Source: Trochalopteron elliotii (Eukaryota > Chordata > Aves > Passeriformes > Leiothrichidae). From it: a DNA stretch of 64,000 nt. Location of the stretch: assembly GCA_024734555.1 (NCBI GenBank), contig JANPWX010000064.1, positions 402,398-466,397 of the forward strand, read 5' to 3'. The translations under genes and the position numbers were made by a program. Shown here one piece after another: positions 10,944 through 25,000 of the stretch; the first letter of the stretch is position 1; each line of letters starts with the position of its first letter. A model generated the notes under the pieces. It was not told where the DNA came from and made no database searches. It saw only the letters and a list, made by a program, of their open reading frames with translations.

Positions 10944-13429
10944 GCATCTTCACAAACATCTGGAGCAACCATTCAGTCATGAAGACTTAGTAATCTTCAT
11001 CTGCAAAGGGATGGTTGCCACATTTTAATAGTCCTCCTTGTAACTATGTAGTACTCTCTACTTCAGGTCAGTTGTGAGCTGAAGTTCACAAAAATTGACT
11101 GGATGGGGTCACATAGCAAAAATTTTACATGACATTTCCCTTATGATTTCTAGAAAGGGGTTCATCTCTTCTCAACAAAACATTGTGAAGCTAAAAGCAA
11201 TCTATCAGTCCTTACTGTTCCTTTCTGCTAAGATGTTTTCTTCTTCTGTTACTCTCTGTACTGGAAGACAGCCGTTAGATTTTGAGACATCTAAACACTG
11301 ATGTCACACCAAGCTGTTACATGAATTACAGCTGCTCTGCAGAAGAGGGTGTCTCCCCATTCATCACCCAGCTCCTCATTGTGGAAAGTCACAGCTGCAG
11401 ATTGGATTTCAGCTTTTCATGACATGACTATGCCAGCCTTCCCGCAGGCTGCAAAGACCTGACCTTTCAAAAGTAAAAATAGAAAACTGAATTCCCTGGA
11501 GAGAGGATACAGCTAGAATTTGAAGCAGGAGGATATTTATTTTGTTTTCCTATCAATTAAATAGATTCCTTAGACTACATATGCCCTTCAAACTCTCTTA
11601 AATTAATAATATTAAAATCTTAATTGCTAACCAGCCCCTTCTACTTCCCCCAGGCAATTACAACAACAGAATTAGACTCGGGTAACTCAATTAGACATCA
11701 GCCTAACCCAGCACTCTCCAAGAGGTCTCTAAGCAAAACTCTCCATGAGCTTGATGAAAACAGCATTAGGATTGCTTTGTTGAGGTCAAATAGCATATGT
11801 TTTCAATGATCACTGAAGGCAAAATAATGCCTCATTGTTTAGTCTATAAACATCTCCACTTGGCACTTGAATCTCTCATCCATTTTCACACAGAAATTGT
11901 GCTGATCTGCTAGGTGCAGTATGAAGTTAACCTTGTGCTTTTTTTCCCTTCAGTCCTGTTTCTTCCCCAGACAACACTGCTTCAGACACATACATGAAAC
12001 ACAAGGGGCCAGATAACAGCAATCCTGAGCCTTATTTCAGCAATCTGCCTTGCTTTTCCTCTTCTCCATAGCCCCCCTTTGCCACTTCAATGCAGAAGCA
12101 GAACTTTACCCTACATATGAAAGCACAACACAAACATGAAGGAGGTGTAAATAAAGGGCAGCTCCAAACATCTGCATAGGCAAGGCCTCAGACCTCAGTC
12201 AAAGTAAACTTGTGACCATTTTAAAATGAATCCTTAGTCACTTGCCTCTAAAGGGAGCTCAGGATAAGGCACAGAATCAACAGTGCAGTACATGGGGAGA
12301 GGCAGGTGTCTCCACCCAGCCATCCTATTCCCTGAAACCTTGATGTATTGCATGTTGGCTTACATTCACTAGCTAAAACCCTGTGACTTTCTATGGAAAA
12401 AGAATGTTCTTGCCCTGGGGACACTTCCCACCTCTGTGCTACCACCCTAGACTTGCAGCTATCTGCTCTCCAAACATCTCATGGCTCTGCTCCTTGCTCC
12501 CTGGTGCCCCACAGCTGCAGAAGGGGTGGGAGGTGCCTCCCCTGGTGAAACAAGCAGTAACCAGTGCAGTTTTCCAGGCCGATAAAGCTCATGACTTGGG
12601 CTTGCTCCCCTTCTCTGGGCAACTGCTCCATCTGCTCAGCTGTTTTGCAGAAAGTGGGAAGCACAACCAGACAGAAGGCAAGGCTTCTAAAATTATGTGT
12701 GTTTGCAGACATCAAAAATGGGTTGGAGCTCTTGATACAGGTTCACAACCTCTTTTTTGAGGCTAGATATTAAAACTCCAAAAAGGAGAAAAAGTTCAGA
12801 CATAACTGTATTCAACGCCCCCCCCATCACTAACTCAGAGGAGATTGCTGTTGGACAAAGGCTGGTTCAAACCCTGTCTCAGTCACTTAAATCTTCATGT
12901 TGCCTGGATGAGGAGCTTGGATGCTTTAATATATGATTGCAATTTACTCCAAGCACTTAGACTTGGGGCATTGGAGCACCTAATTTGTGGGTATTAAGCC
13001 TTTTATTATATCTGCACACCATCAGTAACATACTGACACAAGCAAAGTTGATATATGCAAGGGTTAAAAGGATTGATAGAAATCTACATTACAAATTTGC
13101 ACCAGATGAACCAGATTGATTTTTAAATTCACTTGATTAAATGGGTGTACTTTTTCAAGACTGATTCATTTAGCAGTTTCTCCCTTTAAGGCTCCACTGG
13201 TATTTCATATACAGTGACTAATTACTTTTCAGAACACTGTGTACTTGTTCTCTGCTTCTGTGGACTTTAGTGACTTCTGCACAGTCACTATGTCTGGGTA
13301 AAGTGGATATAAAGTACTATTCTGCTTGACAGTATTCCGTATCACTCTGCAGGGGTGTGTGAGAGATCACAAAGGGGGCAAGAGAGTGTCTGACAACTGC
13401 TGTTGGAGGTGGAGCTGCAAACAGTGGGA

Positions 13430-13770
13430 NNNNNNNNNNNNNNNNNNNNNNNNNNNNNNNNNNNNNNNNNNNNNNNNNNNNNNNNNNNNNNNNNNNNNNN
13501 NNNNNNNNNNNNNNNNNNNNNNNNNNNNNNNNNNNNNNNNNNNNNNNNNNNNNNNNNNNNNNNNNNNNNNNNNNNNNNNNNNNNNNNNNNNNNNNNNNNN
13601 NNNNNNNNNNNNNNNNNNNNNNNNNNNNNNNNNNNNNNNNNNNNNNNNNNNNNNNNNNNNNNNNNNNNNNNNNNNNNNNNNNNNNNNNNNNNNNNNNNNN
13701 NNNNNNNNNNNNNNNNNNNNNNNNNNNNNNNNNNNNNNNNNNNNNNNNNNNNNNNNNNNNNNNNNNNNNN
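13430..13770. other. Assembly gap (341 N)
   Basis: Unknown bases. The right flank is purine-rich and the left flank ends in a GGA-rich segment, which suggests the gap may hide a purine-rich simple repeat. Any open frame drawn through it is meaningless. Confidence 0.99.
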
Positions 13771-14067
13771 GAAGAGGAAAGGGAAGAAAGGCTGCCTTTC
13801 ACCACCTGCCTGCTCCATCACCGCTGGGCCATAGGGCACAAAACTGTCTCCAGGATACCTGTAGGATTTGTGACAGACAACATGGGATGATTAAATACCT
13901 GCTCTTCTCCTTTTCAGCACTCTTTTTATGCTAAACTTGAACTCTCTGCTCTATCACTTTTACTTCCCCCCATTCTTAATTTCATAAGCACTTTTTGTGC
14001 AGCTATGTCTAAGGTTTTCATAGCTTGCTTTTTTTTCCCCATGCTTCTTTCATGTACAAGTAGATTT

Positions 14068-14185
14068 CAGTGTAAAAGTCTGCCAAGTCTTCAAAAATCT
14101 GCTGAACATTTTACTCCACTCAGTCAAGTGCACATCAGTATAAAAGTCTGCAAAGTCTTCTAAAACCTCCTAAAACTTCTCCTCC
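14068..14185. repeat. Imperfect direct duplication, about 50 bp, 68-bp offset
   Basis: The block starting CAGTGTAAAAGTCTGCCAAG at 14068 recurs as CAGTATAAAAGTCTGCAAAG at 14136. The similarity extends without gaps for about 50 bases to the shared CTCC at 14117 and 14185. About 20 unrelated bases separate the copies. This looks like an old local tandem duplication. Confidence 0.75.
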
Positions 14186-15794
14186 ACAGCAATTCCCACA
14201 GAACCTGGGCAGGCAGCAGGTTTGGTTGGCAGTTACACCATCATCCATTATGCTCACTGCCAGATTGTGCTCCCTGCTACTATTTTATTCTATTTCTGTG
14301 CTGTGCTTTAGCTTACACATGAACTGTTTACTTCATGGAACAGGGGCTGAATTTATGTTCACAGAATCATATAATTTTAAGGTATCTCCAGCTATGAAAT
14401 ACCTGTTTTTTACCATCCACTGTTTCCTTATGCAAAAGGAGTGTACTCAGATGTTCAGGTGCTCCCCTTCAGAGGAAAACAGGGTTTGTGGATTAGTGCC
14501 GAAGTGTATTTGCAATGGACAATTAGTCCAACTGAGAATTCACTTAAGCTGTGCCTGCTTTGACAGTCAGGAAGATTTGCATTCACTCCCCTCATGCTTA
14601 CCCTGGTGGCAGAAGCACATAGGGTACAGTTCTGGAAGAGTTGACATAGCTGGACATGAGCACAGCTCTGGCTTTAGCCTACACTTGCTTATCTACCATG
14701 GGCACAGTAACTGCCCCAGACAGGACTCCAACAAAGATGTTCAGATCTCCAAATTGATCCAAGTTATGGTAGTCATACGCTGCCCTAAACTGACCATCTC
14801 ATTAAAATTAATGCACCATACTAATGTATTAATCTAATACCAGTAGTCTCAGTCTGCCAATGCTGCCATGAGCAGGAGAAAGAAAGCCCATCATCAAAAG
14901 AAGCCCTGTAGAAAGGGGTACAGCGGGGATCTTATTTCTGAAACTTCATGACTTTACTTATTGTAGTGGTTAAACTCACATGCCCCATAACGACAAGAGA
15001 AGTCAAACTGGGACAAAATCTCCGCAGAGATACGTCTCCAAAACACTAAGATATATTCTTTTGCACTGTGTTGCAATGTAGGAAGCCTGGCTGATGTGCC
15101 TGATGTTAGCACCAGCTCACCCAAGCTCACACAAGAGAAGTCTGGTGTCCCTAAGCTTTCCCAAGCCAGACTGCTCATTTCAGGGCTGACCTTTGAGGTT
15201 CAGCTACTCTCCTGCTTTGGACTTCCTAGAAATGTTAAAATTCACTTCAGGTGTGTTCACAGATCTTCTCATAATGTTTTGTACTTAACAGACAAAGACT
15301 TCTCTGCAAATTTTGTTTTAGTTTTCTTCCATGTAGCCAGGCAGGGCTGGAAGGGCAGTTTATAGCTACAACTCCTCTGTTACTTAAAGGTAGCTTGAAA
15401 CCATTTTTGAAATTTCCAGGGCTGTTAGTGCCACCATATGCTCCCTGCTAAAGCTGCAGGAGCAGCCACTTGCAAGTACACACAACCTCTGTTCTGACCA
15501 GTACATGACTCAGTCTAAATGAATAAACACTAATAGTTCAGTGAAGGAGTGATGCATGCCAAGACCAGCTGAAACTGGACTCTGCTGCTGACTGAAGGAA
15601 TGAAGTTCCTGTTCCTGAGTCCTCAGCTACAGAACAAGGTATCTGCCCACATTGGGATGATGTAACACTTACAGAACAATGTAACAGTGTAAACCCTTGT
15701 CATACCCTAATAACAGGCTTTAACATTGATGGATAAGATGTGAATCATAGTGGAAATAAGCATTTCTAAATTGTTACAAACACTGAGCAATAGA

Positions 15795-15821
15795 AAGAAA
15801 GGTAAGAAAGGTAAGAAAGGT
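15795..15821. repeat. Three perfect 9-bp tandem copies
   Basis: AAGAAAGGT is repeated three times without change. Confidence 0.9.
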
Positions 15822-16037
15822 CATGCCTGATCTCAAAGAGATGAAGTTACAGAAACAGGGACTTTTCAAGGTAATGTAGCTAGAAAGGACAGGGAAGAGG
15901 AAGTGGAGAAGGAAAAGAAAGTGTGAAAATTTAATTAAGAGAGGGAAAAAGCCAAGAATATGAAAACCTTTTCAGAGGGGAAAATTACAAATTAAAAAAA
16001 AAACCCAAAATGTTGAGGAAAGTCAACACATGCCAAT

Positions 16038-16153
16038 TAAAAAAAAGAAAACCAAAAAAAACCCAAACCAAAACAAACAAAAGCCCACAAACAAACAAAC
16101 CAACAACCCCACACCAACCCAGCAAAAATAAAAAGAACAGAAATAAAAAGCTC
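16038..16153. repeat. A/C low-complexity tract
   Basis: About 115 bases dominated by A with C interruptions (AAACAAAC-type units). The lysine/threonine/proline/asparagine-rich open frame across it is an artefact of composition. Confidence 0.85.
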
Positions 16154-18312
16154 CCCAAACATTTGCAAGTGGTTTTCCCACAATACTCTTGGTTCTTCCT
16201 GTTAACACTTTATGTTCATTCCTAATGTACTTTTAAAATCACAAGATCTGATTAATTAAATACTAAAAAGCCCAGGAAAATTACTGTATAAGTTCTAGAA
16301 TAGGACTGGTATCTGCTTAATGAGACTATCCCATTAGTCTCACAAATTTGAAGACTAAATGAATATGATTTCAATACATAATGATTTTGTTCTTATTCCC
16401 AACCAATCATCCATTAGAATTCCTGTTCTATTTTGTCAGACACCACTTGTATGAGTTGAAAACACTTGATAAAAGAAGACACTCATAACATTTAAATAAT
16501 CACTGTGTGATTAATCTCAGTTTTGAGGTTGTTCTCCTTTATGATTGACAAAGTTAGCACTTCCAAGGTCCCTCCTCTTTGTTCATATTCTGATTGAACT
16601 AATGACTTTGACACGACATAGATTTTGTTGTCCTACTTTCTACTTTAGATAGCAATTCACCTCTTCCTCGGACAATTAAAATTTATCTTGGAAAATTACT
16701 AAACTATACACTACATTGCACATAAGTCAAAACAATTTTCCATTCAGTTTACAGGCCCCAGAGGAAACTGCTAGCATGTGCATATTTCACCCTCCATAAA
16801 TGAGCACATGAATTATACATCAACGTTATACATCTCAATTCTTTATAGATTATGAGTTGTTTATAGAATACATTAAGATTATACAGGATTTAGCATGCAA
16901 AGTCACACAAAGCCAGTCTTGCTTACTGCATAATAAAGGTACCAGATCATATCTTCAGAGAATAACACAATACCATTTACAAAAAGAGAAACAATGGAAA
17001 TCTTCAAAAAGCAAAACACAAGGAGTTCACCTGCATATCAGAAAAGCTGCAAGGCCCCACGGACAGACCACCAACAGAAAAAAGCAAACATCACTGCATC
17101 ATCATAGGCCTTAGGTGTATGAGTGACTATCTGGTCTAGTCTACTAAAACATCTAAACCTCACATCTTTCCCTGGAAACTTGTGAAAGTTAGCAGTAGAT
17201 GTGGATTCTCCAATTGCATATTTTTTTCTGATCATGAGTCAAAGCTAGCATAAACCTTCAAGGTTACACAGGCTACAATTTTATGATCCTAGAATCAAAG
17301 ATTTCAAGCAAGGGAGAATCCACCTTTCTGAAGAACTAATCCAAATGACCACCATTTTCTTGGCACAACATGAAAAGATCTATTTTCAGAATGTAAACAG
17401 CTAAAGTCCAAGAAGCAAATTTCAAAGACTTCAGAAAGAGCAGGAACATCAAAAAAAGGAATCCATGTTAGTAATCCTGGGCAAACGGGTAAGAGGATCA
17501 TAAACAGCTTTACCACGTACATATGTGAAAGAGTAGTAGGCTGAGGATTGGGGCAGAAATTAACAATATTGAGAAATTACTACAGTCATTTGATATTGAA
17601 GAGAGTCTGAAATCCAAGCATGTGGTAAGAGAAGATGAGCCATTAATGTAAGTAGACAAATTCAAGTAAAGGAAAAGAAGAGGACCTTTACATTTAGTTG
17701 ATGTGCTGGGGAAAGAGAATTTGACTGCTTTTTTCTGTATTTAGGGAGAACAAGCATTGAAAGAAGGAATCAGAAAATAAATCCCCCTCAAAAAAACTGA
17801 TTTGAAAATTAATGTCAGTAGAAAAAGACACTTTCAAACTATGATCTCCAAAAGTCTAATTTTAGCATTCATAAGAAGGACTGCCACTAATTTACCATTA
17901 CCTTTAAAGTAAATGGATATACTGAACACTAGAGATAGAGGACATATTTAGAGATCAGAAATTACAAGCGGAAAAGCAAATCTTGAAAGAATTACAACTG
18001 GTTTGAATTAAGTGAATAGTTTTAATGGTTTTTTTAATTAAAACAATTGTCATTCCAAAATTACAGTTTCATTCCCAGCCAGAATGATATATTTAATGTG
18101 GAGTAAATCCAAATAATTTTAAATCAGTTTTTTATGCTTGCCCCACAACAATATCCATTACTCACACAAGTTTGGTAAGTACCTTTCATTCAGATGAAGG
18201 AAGGAGTAATTAAATATTCCCATGTATGATGACACCTGAAACAGAAACTCCTGCTTAAGGTTAAAGTCAGTATTGTAAGCAGTTAAGCCAGTTCAGTCAA
18301 AAGGCTTCTCTG

Positions 18313-18339
18313 ATTGCCTGTAGCTGATCGCCAGGCAAT
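18313..18339. repeat. Inverted repeat, 8-bp arms, 11-nt loop
   Basis: ATTGCCTG at 18313-18320 and CAGGCAAT at 18332-18339 are perfect reverse complements and could form a small hairpin. No tRNA or known structured RNA is recognised around it. Confidence 0.7.
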
Positions 18340-19030
18340 GGATAGAAGCATAGATGTTTTTAGTTCTGCATTATCAGAGGCTGAGAAAAAGCAAAACACT
18401 AAAAGCAACCAAATTTTGGTCATTGGGAGAAAATGCAGGGCTTAGTGTTGTGCAGAACCAGTTGGAAAGTCATCTTTGGCTACCATAAGTTAAAAAGTTG
18501 CTTGTGGAGGTCTATTTGTATACTGTGTTAGGGGAATTAAACTAACAGAGTTGCAAAAACTAATTACCAAGGATTATCAAAATCTGCTAATTATTGAAGG
18601 AAGAGCTTCCAAATACTGGCAAACCATTTATGCCAAAGGACAAGGAAATACTATGAAGCCTTTGTGAAGAAAAAATATCCATATGAAAAGGCATAAAACC
18701 CAAGAAACAGAACCTTACAGTCCTCATCTGAACTGGCCTCCTAGGCCACAAGGCCCCCATGAAAATGCACAGTGAAGGGGGAGAAAGGTGCATCCACATA
18801 CCTAGCAGACATTTACACGTTTATGTCTGCATAGGACCCTTGCTTCTGCCTTGGACCACGGCTTTGAAAAAAGACAACTGGCACTAACAGTAGGCCTGGC
18901 TAGGTAGCACCATTCAGGTTTTTATGTCTTTTTTTGTGCCATGCTTTCAAACAATAACACACAAGGGAAGGAAACCAAAACCAAAAACAACAAACCACAG
19001 CATCTGTCATGTACAGAATCCATCCTATAT

Positions 19031-19049
19031 TTCGCAATAAAATTGCGAA
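19031..19049. repeat. Near-palindrome with CpG-containing arms
   Basis: TTCGCAAT, spacer AAA, then ATTGCGAA: perfect 8-bp arms around a 3-nt spacer. Each arm holds a CpG, which is rare in the surrounding DNA. The arms contain GCAAT/ATTGC, the half-site of C/EBP-type bZIP factors, in an everted arrangement. A binding role is only inference. Confidence 0.6.
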
Positions 19050-22000
19050 TAAAATGACTTTTGTTCATCATCAGGTCCATGAGCTTTTATACATGAAGGC
19101 AGACCTTGAGTTCCTCATCTGTCTAGCAGAGAGAGTAACGAGACCAGAAGTGATCCAGAATCAGTGTCCAGGAAAGAGCTGCCTCATCCCCTGATTTTCT
19201 GTTGTGATAGTCAGATTCTTTGTACCTGAGTTGACAGCTGCTGTCTTAATCCAGATGCATATCATAAAATGTCTTTAAGGGCCTTATAGAAGAGGAAGGT
19301 GACCTTGAACCTAATGTATCTATTTAGTGGAGAGAAGTAAAACTGTGAAGGTAAGGTAGGTCACATGCTCATGGAAATTTCTATATTTGATGAGATGTTT
19401 TTTTGACAGCACTGAAGAAATCAGGAGAACAACTCCCCTGTCTGGGATTCAGCCATCAGCAGGGATGCATAGCCACCTCAAGGACACAAAATACCAAACA
19501 GCAACAAGATTCTTACTTTCTGCAAGCTCCCAGTTGTATCACCAGTAACAGATCTTTCATGATATTATCCCTGCCTTTGTTGTAGCTTGTGTGTAATAGA
19601 GGAAATGCTGGGAAAAGGATGGCAGTACAGTTTGAATGCATCTGACATAAATGTTACTTCTCTTTATAAGATAAAAGAAAGCTTATGATTGATTATATTC
19701 ATAAATATTTGTTTCCTAAGGAAAAATGTCCTCCTCAAAAGGAGAAATTAGTAACTGAAACTTTGTTCAGCTTTTCAGTGTTGTTCTTTTCTTAGACTTC
19801 TCCCAAAAATAGAGTTTTTAATTTTCCCATTGGATATTTAATAAGAGATTATTATTTACAAACTACTTAGACCTAGAAGCAAAGATTTTTACTTCTAGTT
19901 ATCAATTTATTTTTTTTCAGCTCCTTCTTTTGGAGTTTGGAGCAAAACTCTGTTACAAGGGCATGCAATTTAAAGACTGTATATTTTTCTTGGCATTAGC
20001 CACATAACCTTTATATGTACACTAAAGAAGCATCAAAATGTGCCTGGCATCATATTGGTATTTGGTATCTATGATGTTTTTATCTCCAGAAGAGATATTA
20101 GAGATGTAAAATCAGACTCGGTAAGGTTCTGCTTTTCCCAAATTACTTGTAAAGCAATTGGACAAATATAGAGCTTAGGTTTTTTGTGGGTTATTTTGGT
20201 CTCATGTTATAGACAGATCCAGTATTTTTATGCATTATGTACTAGAACCACTGTAAACAGTGAAAACTCATGACAGCCTGTGAAAACTTTGAAGCTGTTT
20301 GGAGTTAGTAGATGCATTCAATCTGGCAGCTCCTAATTACATCATCAGCTGTTAGCCTGTTTTTAATCCACAATGTTAACATCTTACTACACTAAGCAAA
20401 TGGCTAATACTTCAAGCTAGCAAACATCTTGGTCTTTAGTATTCTACCCAGCTACTAATACTTAGTTTTCGACCTGTGTTTTTAGGTAAAGCACATTTCA
20501 CGACTGATATACTGCTATCTCTATGCATGGCTATAGATGGAAAGAAATATACATTCTTCATTTATGTTTCCTCAGAAGTAGTAACTCACATGTTGTAAAA
20601 TTATGGAAAAAAATAACTTGTATTTTTAAGATCTGCAGGCAGACAAGCTGATATGGGGGAGTTTAGTGCCTACTACCATCCTGGTTTTGATGCATCTGTG
20701 ACAATTTTCTGTGATGCAGGAAATACTTCACAGACCTAAAATGGTACATAAAACCACTCTTGAAAGAGGGCAAAATCACCAAAGCTCATTTAGAATCAAA
20801 TAGTGGGACAGTTATTTTAATTTCAGGACACTCTCTTTGTTTTACATCAGCAACAGTCTCGCATGACTGAAATATCATAGGTCATTTCAGGATAAGGAAC
20901 CAGAGTAAAACCTCAGCTTTTTCTTTTTAGACTTCAATTCCTTTTTTATTCCATAGAAATGATTCCCCAAAACCTTAGGATTACTGTCAACTGTCCAGGA
21001 TTCCATCAAATTTCCAAAATATTCTTAAGCCTGTGGACACAGTATTCCTAAGTATAAGCAAAGCTGCATGAAGCAGAATTATTTTCCTGTCCTTAAAATC
21101 ATATTCTATTTATATATCTGGTACAATACTAATTTTTTGCAACTTCATCACATTGTGAACTCTTGTCTCATTTGCTCTCCATCACCCTCAGGTCTTCCTC
21201 TGCATCTGCAACTTGTGATTAGGGAACTGGCCTTAAGTAAAAATAACCAACTCAATCAACCCTTACCCAGAATTTTGAGAATTTAGACAATCCAACAGAA
21301 TATTCCTTTACTCTCCCAACTCCATCTTCTCTAGCCACACTGCAAATAAGCACATTTACTACTACCACACAGTAATCCTATTATAATTACTTCTCAGAAA
21401 ACCTTTGCTGTGGGTTGAGAGAAAATAGAGAACATAAAAAAAAAGCCTGAGCCAGAGGCTCCAGTCCTATCAGGGAAAGTTTAAGTGTTCCTTCAAGCAC
21501 CTATCACAATCCCACCATTCTTTCACACCTCAGAGCAGAAATAAGAACTACTGCTTTATTATCCTTTGCTCCAGCACCTTTTCATTAACAACTCCTATCT
21601 GAAGCATTTCGTTACCATCTCTGGTTTCACTCGAAGCCCTACAGAGCTGGAAAATTCCTGCTTGGTAGCAAGTGGACCATTTTCGTCTTCTTGGCAAGGG
21701 CACTACACTATTAAATTTGGAGTTAATGCTGAAGTTATATTTTAAATTGTATGTCTGCAATCAATAACATCACAAAGTTACACCTAAAGCAGAGTAAGAT
21801 GACATTCTTAGTTGATATGATTCTAAAAGTTGATGCTTCATGAAAATCAAGAAAATAAAACAAACCCCACTTTACAACATGATTTTCTTTTCATAACAAG
21901 GTTAACTGCTGCAAATTTAGCTTCCTGATTTGGAAGGCAGTCTCTCTTCTGCTGATTGCATTCCTACCAAGCAGGAAACTTGTGAAAAAGGGAACACTAT

Positions 22001-25000
22001 GACCAGCTTGTTTCTACTTATGTTATACTGCACATGCTGATGAAGGCAAAGGGATCCTCACCCCTCGAAGTTTTCCGGACTTGGCTAGACAAAGTCATGG
22101 CTGATCTGATCTAGTTCCAGGATAAATTCTGCTTCAAGCAGGATATGGGGTAGATGGCATCCACAGGTTCTTTCCAAACACTCCGGAATCTGGTCTGTCT
22201 GTGAAAGTGGTAGGAAAGTCAGTTGCATCCCACTGCTTTGTAGATGTCAAATACTGAATGAGGCAAGAGGAGCAAATGCATCTAAAAATAAAAACAGTCA
22301 GTGTTTTTCCTGTCTCACAACAGCAACAAGAGCCAGGAGCAGGCAGAAAATACAAAAGATCTTTTTCTCTCTGGCAGCTTGGGTGGGTGACTCACAGCAA
22401 GTAATGAACTCTTTGCATACTGCTCCTGTCAGCGTTGAGCAAACTTGCCTTTGAGCTCTGACCTGAGCCATGTAACTGCAGACAGAAAGAGGGAGCTTGG
22501 CTTCTTCCTATAAGTTTTGTCAATAAGACATAATGTCAAGGACAGCTGAGGACAGCAATCACTGAAACTGAGACTTTGCAAAGCAGCTAAAAACCAAGTG
22601 ACGAGAAAGCGAGTTGAGAAAATCCCAGCATTCTCATATCCCACAGCTGCTCTGAATTGCAACATGCTGAGTCTCTTCCAAGAATTTTCTCTCCAGGATT
22701 CAGAGTGCCTTTGGATCCTTTTACACCTACCTACTTCAAGCCAGAAAAATACATGATGTGTGTTCCTGTACTTCTCTAAGTAAGAGAAGCAGCTCTTCTA
22801 GCAGCTACGTTCCCCACCAAAATTTGCAACTTTCTTTGTGACTTCTAACTTACAAACCAAACCTAAAGATTGAACAAAGGCAGAGTTTGCTTGTGGGGAG
22901 CAGGAAACAGGATTTGAGTATGATTTTGTAATTAACTCATTTTTGTCCAGCTACCATATAATGTGATTGCACAGAATCACTGAGACACTGATGGCACATT
23001 TCACTGAGACTGTCATACATTTTAACAGTGCTTATATACCTGGAGAAAGCTGCTCACATTCACACTCTTCCAGAGTAAGAGGAAGACAAGGTCTTGCTGT
23101 AAAAGATTTGGTTTTAATTTTCTACTTGTATTTTCAAGAACTGATGCACTTGTATATCAGCTAAACTTGCTGTTACATTTATTAGACACACACAATTTAA
23201 CTGGATTTCATTAGACCTTCATCCATAGGTGCTGGCTTTTAGTCTCCATAGCTCAGACACAACCATACCACTGTCTTGCTTGTCCATGTAAATAGTATTT
23301 TTCATATGTATGTAAAAGCAATGAGCAGTATGGCTGTGACATCTGCCCCAGTGCAGCTGTGGCCCCAGCTGATTTTCTTCCCTGGGGTAAATGATACTTA
23401 GATTCTGGGGAGGAGGTGGTGGGAGGGTGATTTTACTGTAGACAATATCTTCATAAGCATCAATAATATCAGCTATTTGTTTTCAAACAAGTTGTTTCAC
23501 AAGAAGTATAATTTAAGAAGCATTTCCAAAATTTCTCAAGCTTAAGAATGACAAACCTGGGTTTTCTAGTCTTTACTGCACACAGTGTGCTACTGCTTGC
23601 ACACCAGGCAGAACAAGAGCATCATTTGCCTGCTTTGCACAGCTCAAGGCTAAACACAACCATCTCTACATTGTGCAGGTTTTATAACTGAAAGCTTCCC
23701 TGATGAATTCACCAACACAAGGACCAAAGTGACTGTTAATAATGCAGGGCTGGTGGAAGCTTTTAGGTTCATACCCTGAAATGGATCCTTCTTTCCCACA
23801 TTCTGGAAATGGCTCAGGAAGTGGCAGTGCACTTTCCTCTTTCCTGAGGATTTCCTCCTTTATATTAAAGAATAAAATATTTTGTAAAGAGAGGTGCTTT
23901 TATTTGCTGCTGAAACAGTCCCTCCTAAGAACTCCCTTCTTCACTTATGCTTTCTAACCCCCTACTTCAAATCTACTTCAGTTCAGTTTTAAGAGCAGCA
24001 AACTTAAGAGTTGCACGTGAAGTAGGGTGACCTATGGATGATGAGAAGAACACACATATCACAGGCCCTCCTGTGATTGTGGCAGATTAGTCCTACTGAA
24101 CACAGGGTCTCTCTTCACCATTCCTAAAACAGCCTGCACAACACCATTAGTGACCCAGCTGCCACACAGGCATTTGACCATTTGAAACTGTCCCTGCCAG
24201 ATATGAAGCTACTGAAAATCTCTAATAAGAAACTAATTATTTTTAACTCCAATTAGGATAGATCTGAATCTGTGACTTTAGCATGAAAGAGAATGAGTTC
24301 TGTGAGCTTCCTACAGGAAATTCTAAGGAAATCTGCATGATATCAGTGGTTGCCTCCTTTCTGGCAACCACTCTCTCTTCAAGGTCAGGTAATGGTTAAA
24401 GGAGTGAATAAAAAGTAATTGTTTAAGGAAAAAAAGAGGCAACATCAATAAGACTTGGAATGCTAACTGACATGAAAGGAATTTATGCTTATCTTAAAGA
24501 TGCAAATGTTGGTAAATAAACACATATGTTTTCATTAGAAGATAGAGCCATTGATCTGTTTGCCCTTGCTATGTTGTCTAATTGATCACATCTGGGTGAT
24601 TGAATTTAATAGTGTTCCTGGCATGTGATCTTTCCTCCTCTTGGTTTCTATTTCTCAGTTTTTTAGAGAAATTAGAAATCAGTTTGCAACTCATTTTTCT
24701 GATTGCAGACCACTCTTACAGTATCTCTTATTATTTTAAACACATTATGAGCTTTAGAAAAATGTTCTATTCCTTTGTTTTCTACCTCTAAGTACTGTAT
24801 TTCTCTGGTCACTCTCTATACACTGGTAAGAAATCTACAGTTTTTACTTACAGCAGATCTGAAAGTACTAATTCAGCTTCACCAGTAGAAATAAAAAAAA
24901 ATCTTTGTGAAACTGCCGTCTCATAAGTATTATATTCACTTGGTCTGTAAACTTAAAATCAATCTGCTGAGATCTAGAAAGACAGATATTTTATATGTTT

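Larger units (their letters stand above)
2706..13429. other. Intergenic DNA with simple repeats
   Basis: AT-rich sequence with no gene I can support. Scattered A/C-rich and G/T-rich runs, one small CpG-rich patch and one coding-looking minus-strand ORF near 10.4 kb are listed separately. Open frames here are short or unrelated to known proteins; the longest is 181 codons on the plus strand at 10027-10572. Confidence 0.6.

Noticed and set aside
12865..12895. Possible tRNA, because of a GGTTCAAACCC match to the B box
   Set aside because: Neighbouring bases do not pair as a T stem and no A box or acceptor stem is found at the right distance.
13317..13934. Frames running through the first gap
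   Set aside because: Most of their length is unknown bases, so openness is an artefact of N.
14358..14400. Possible reverse CR1 tail (ACAGAATCATATAATTTTAA)
   Set aside because: Only about 20 bases resemble the CR1 3' end and the following sequence does not continue into CR1.
14226..14837. 203-codon uninterrupted plus-strand frame
   Set aside because: Longest gap-free frame in the window, but its composition is not protein-like over its length, there is no recognisable domain, and it has no gene context. Frames of this length arise by chance in 64 kb over six frames.
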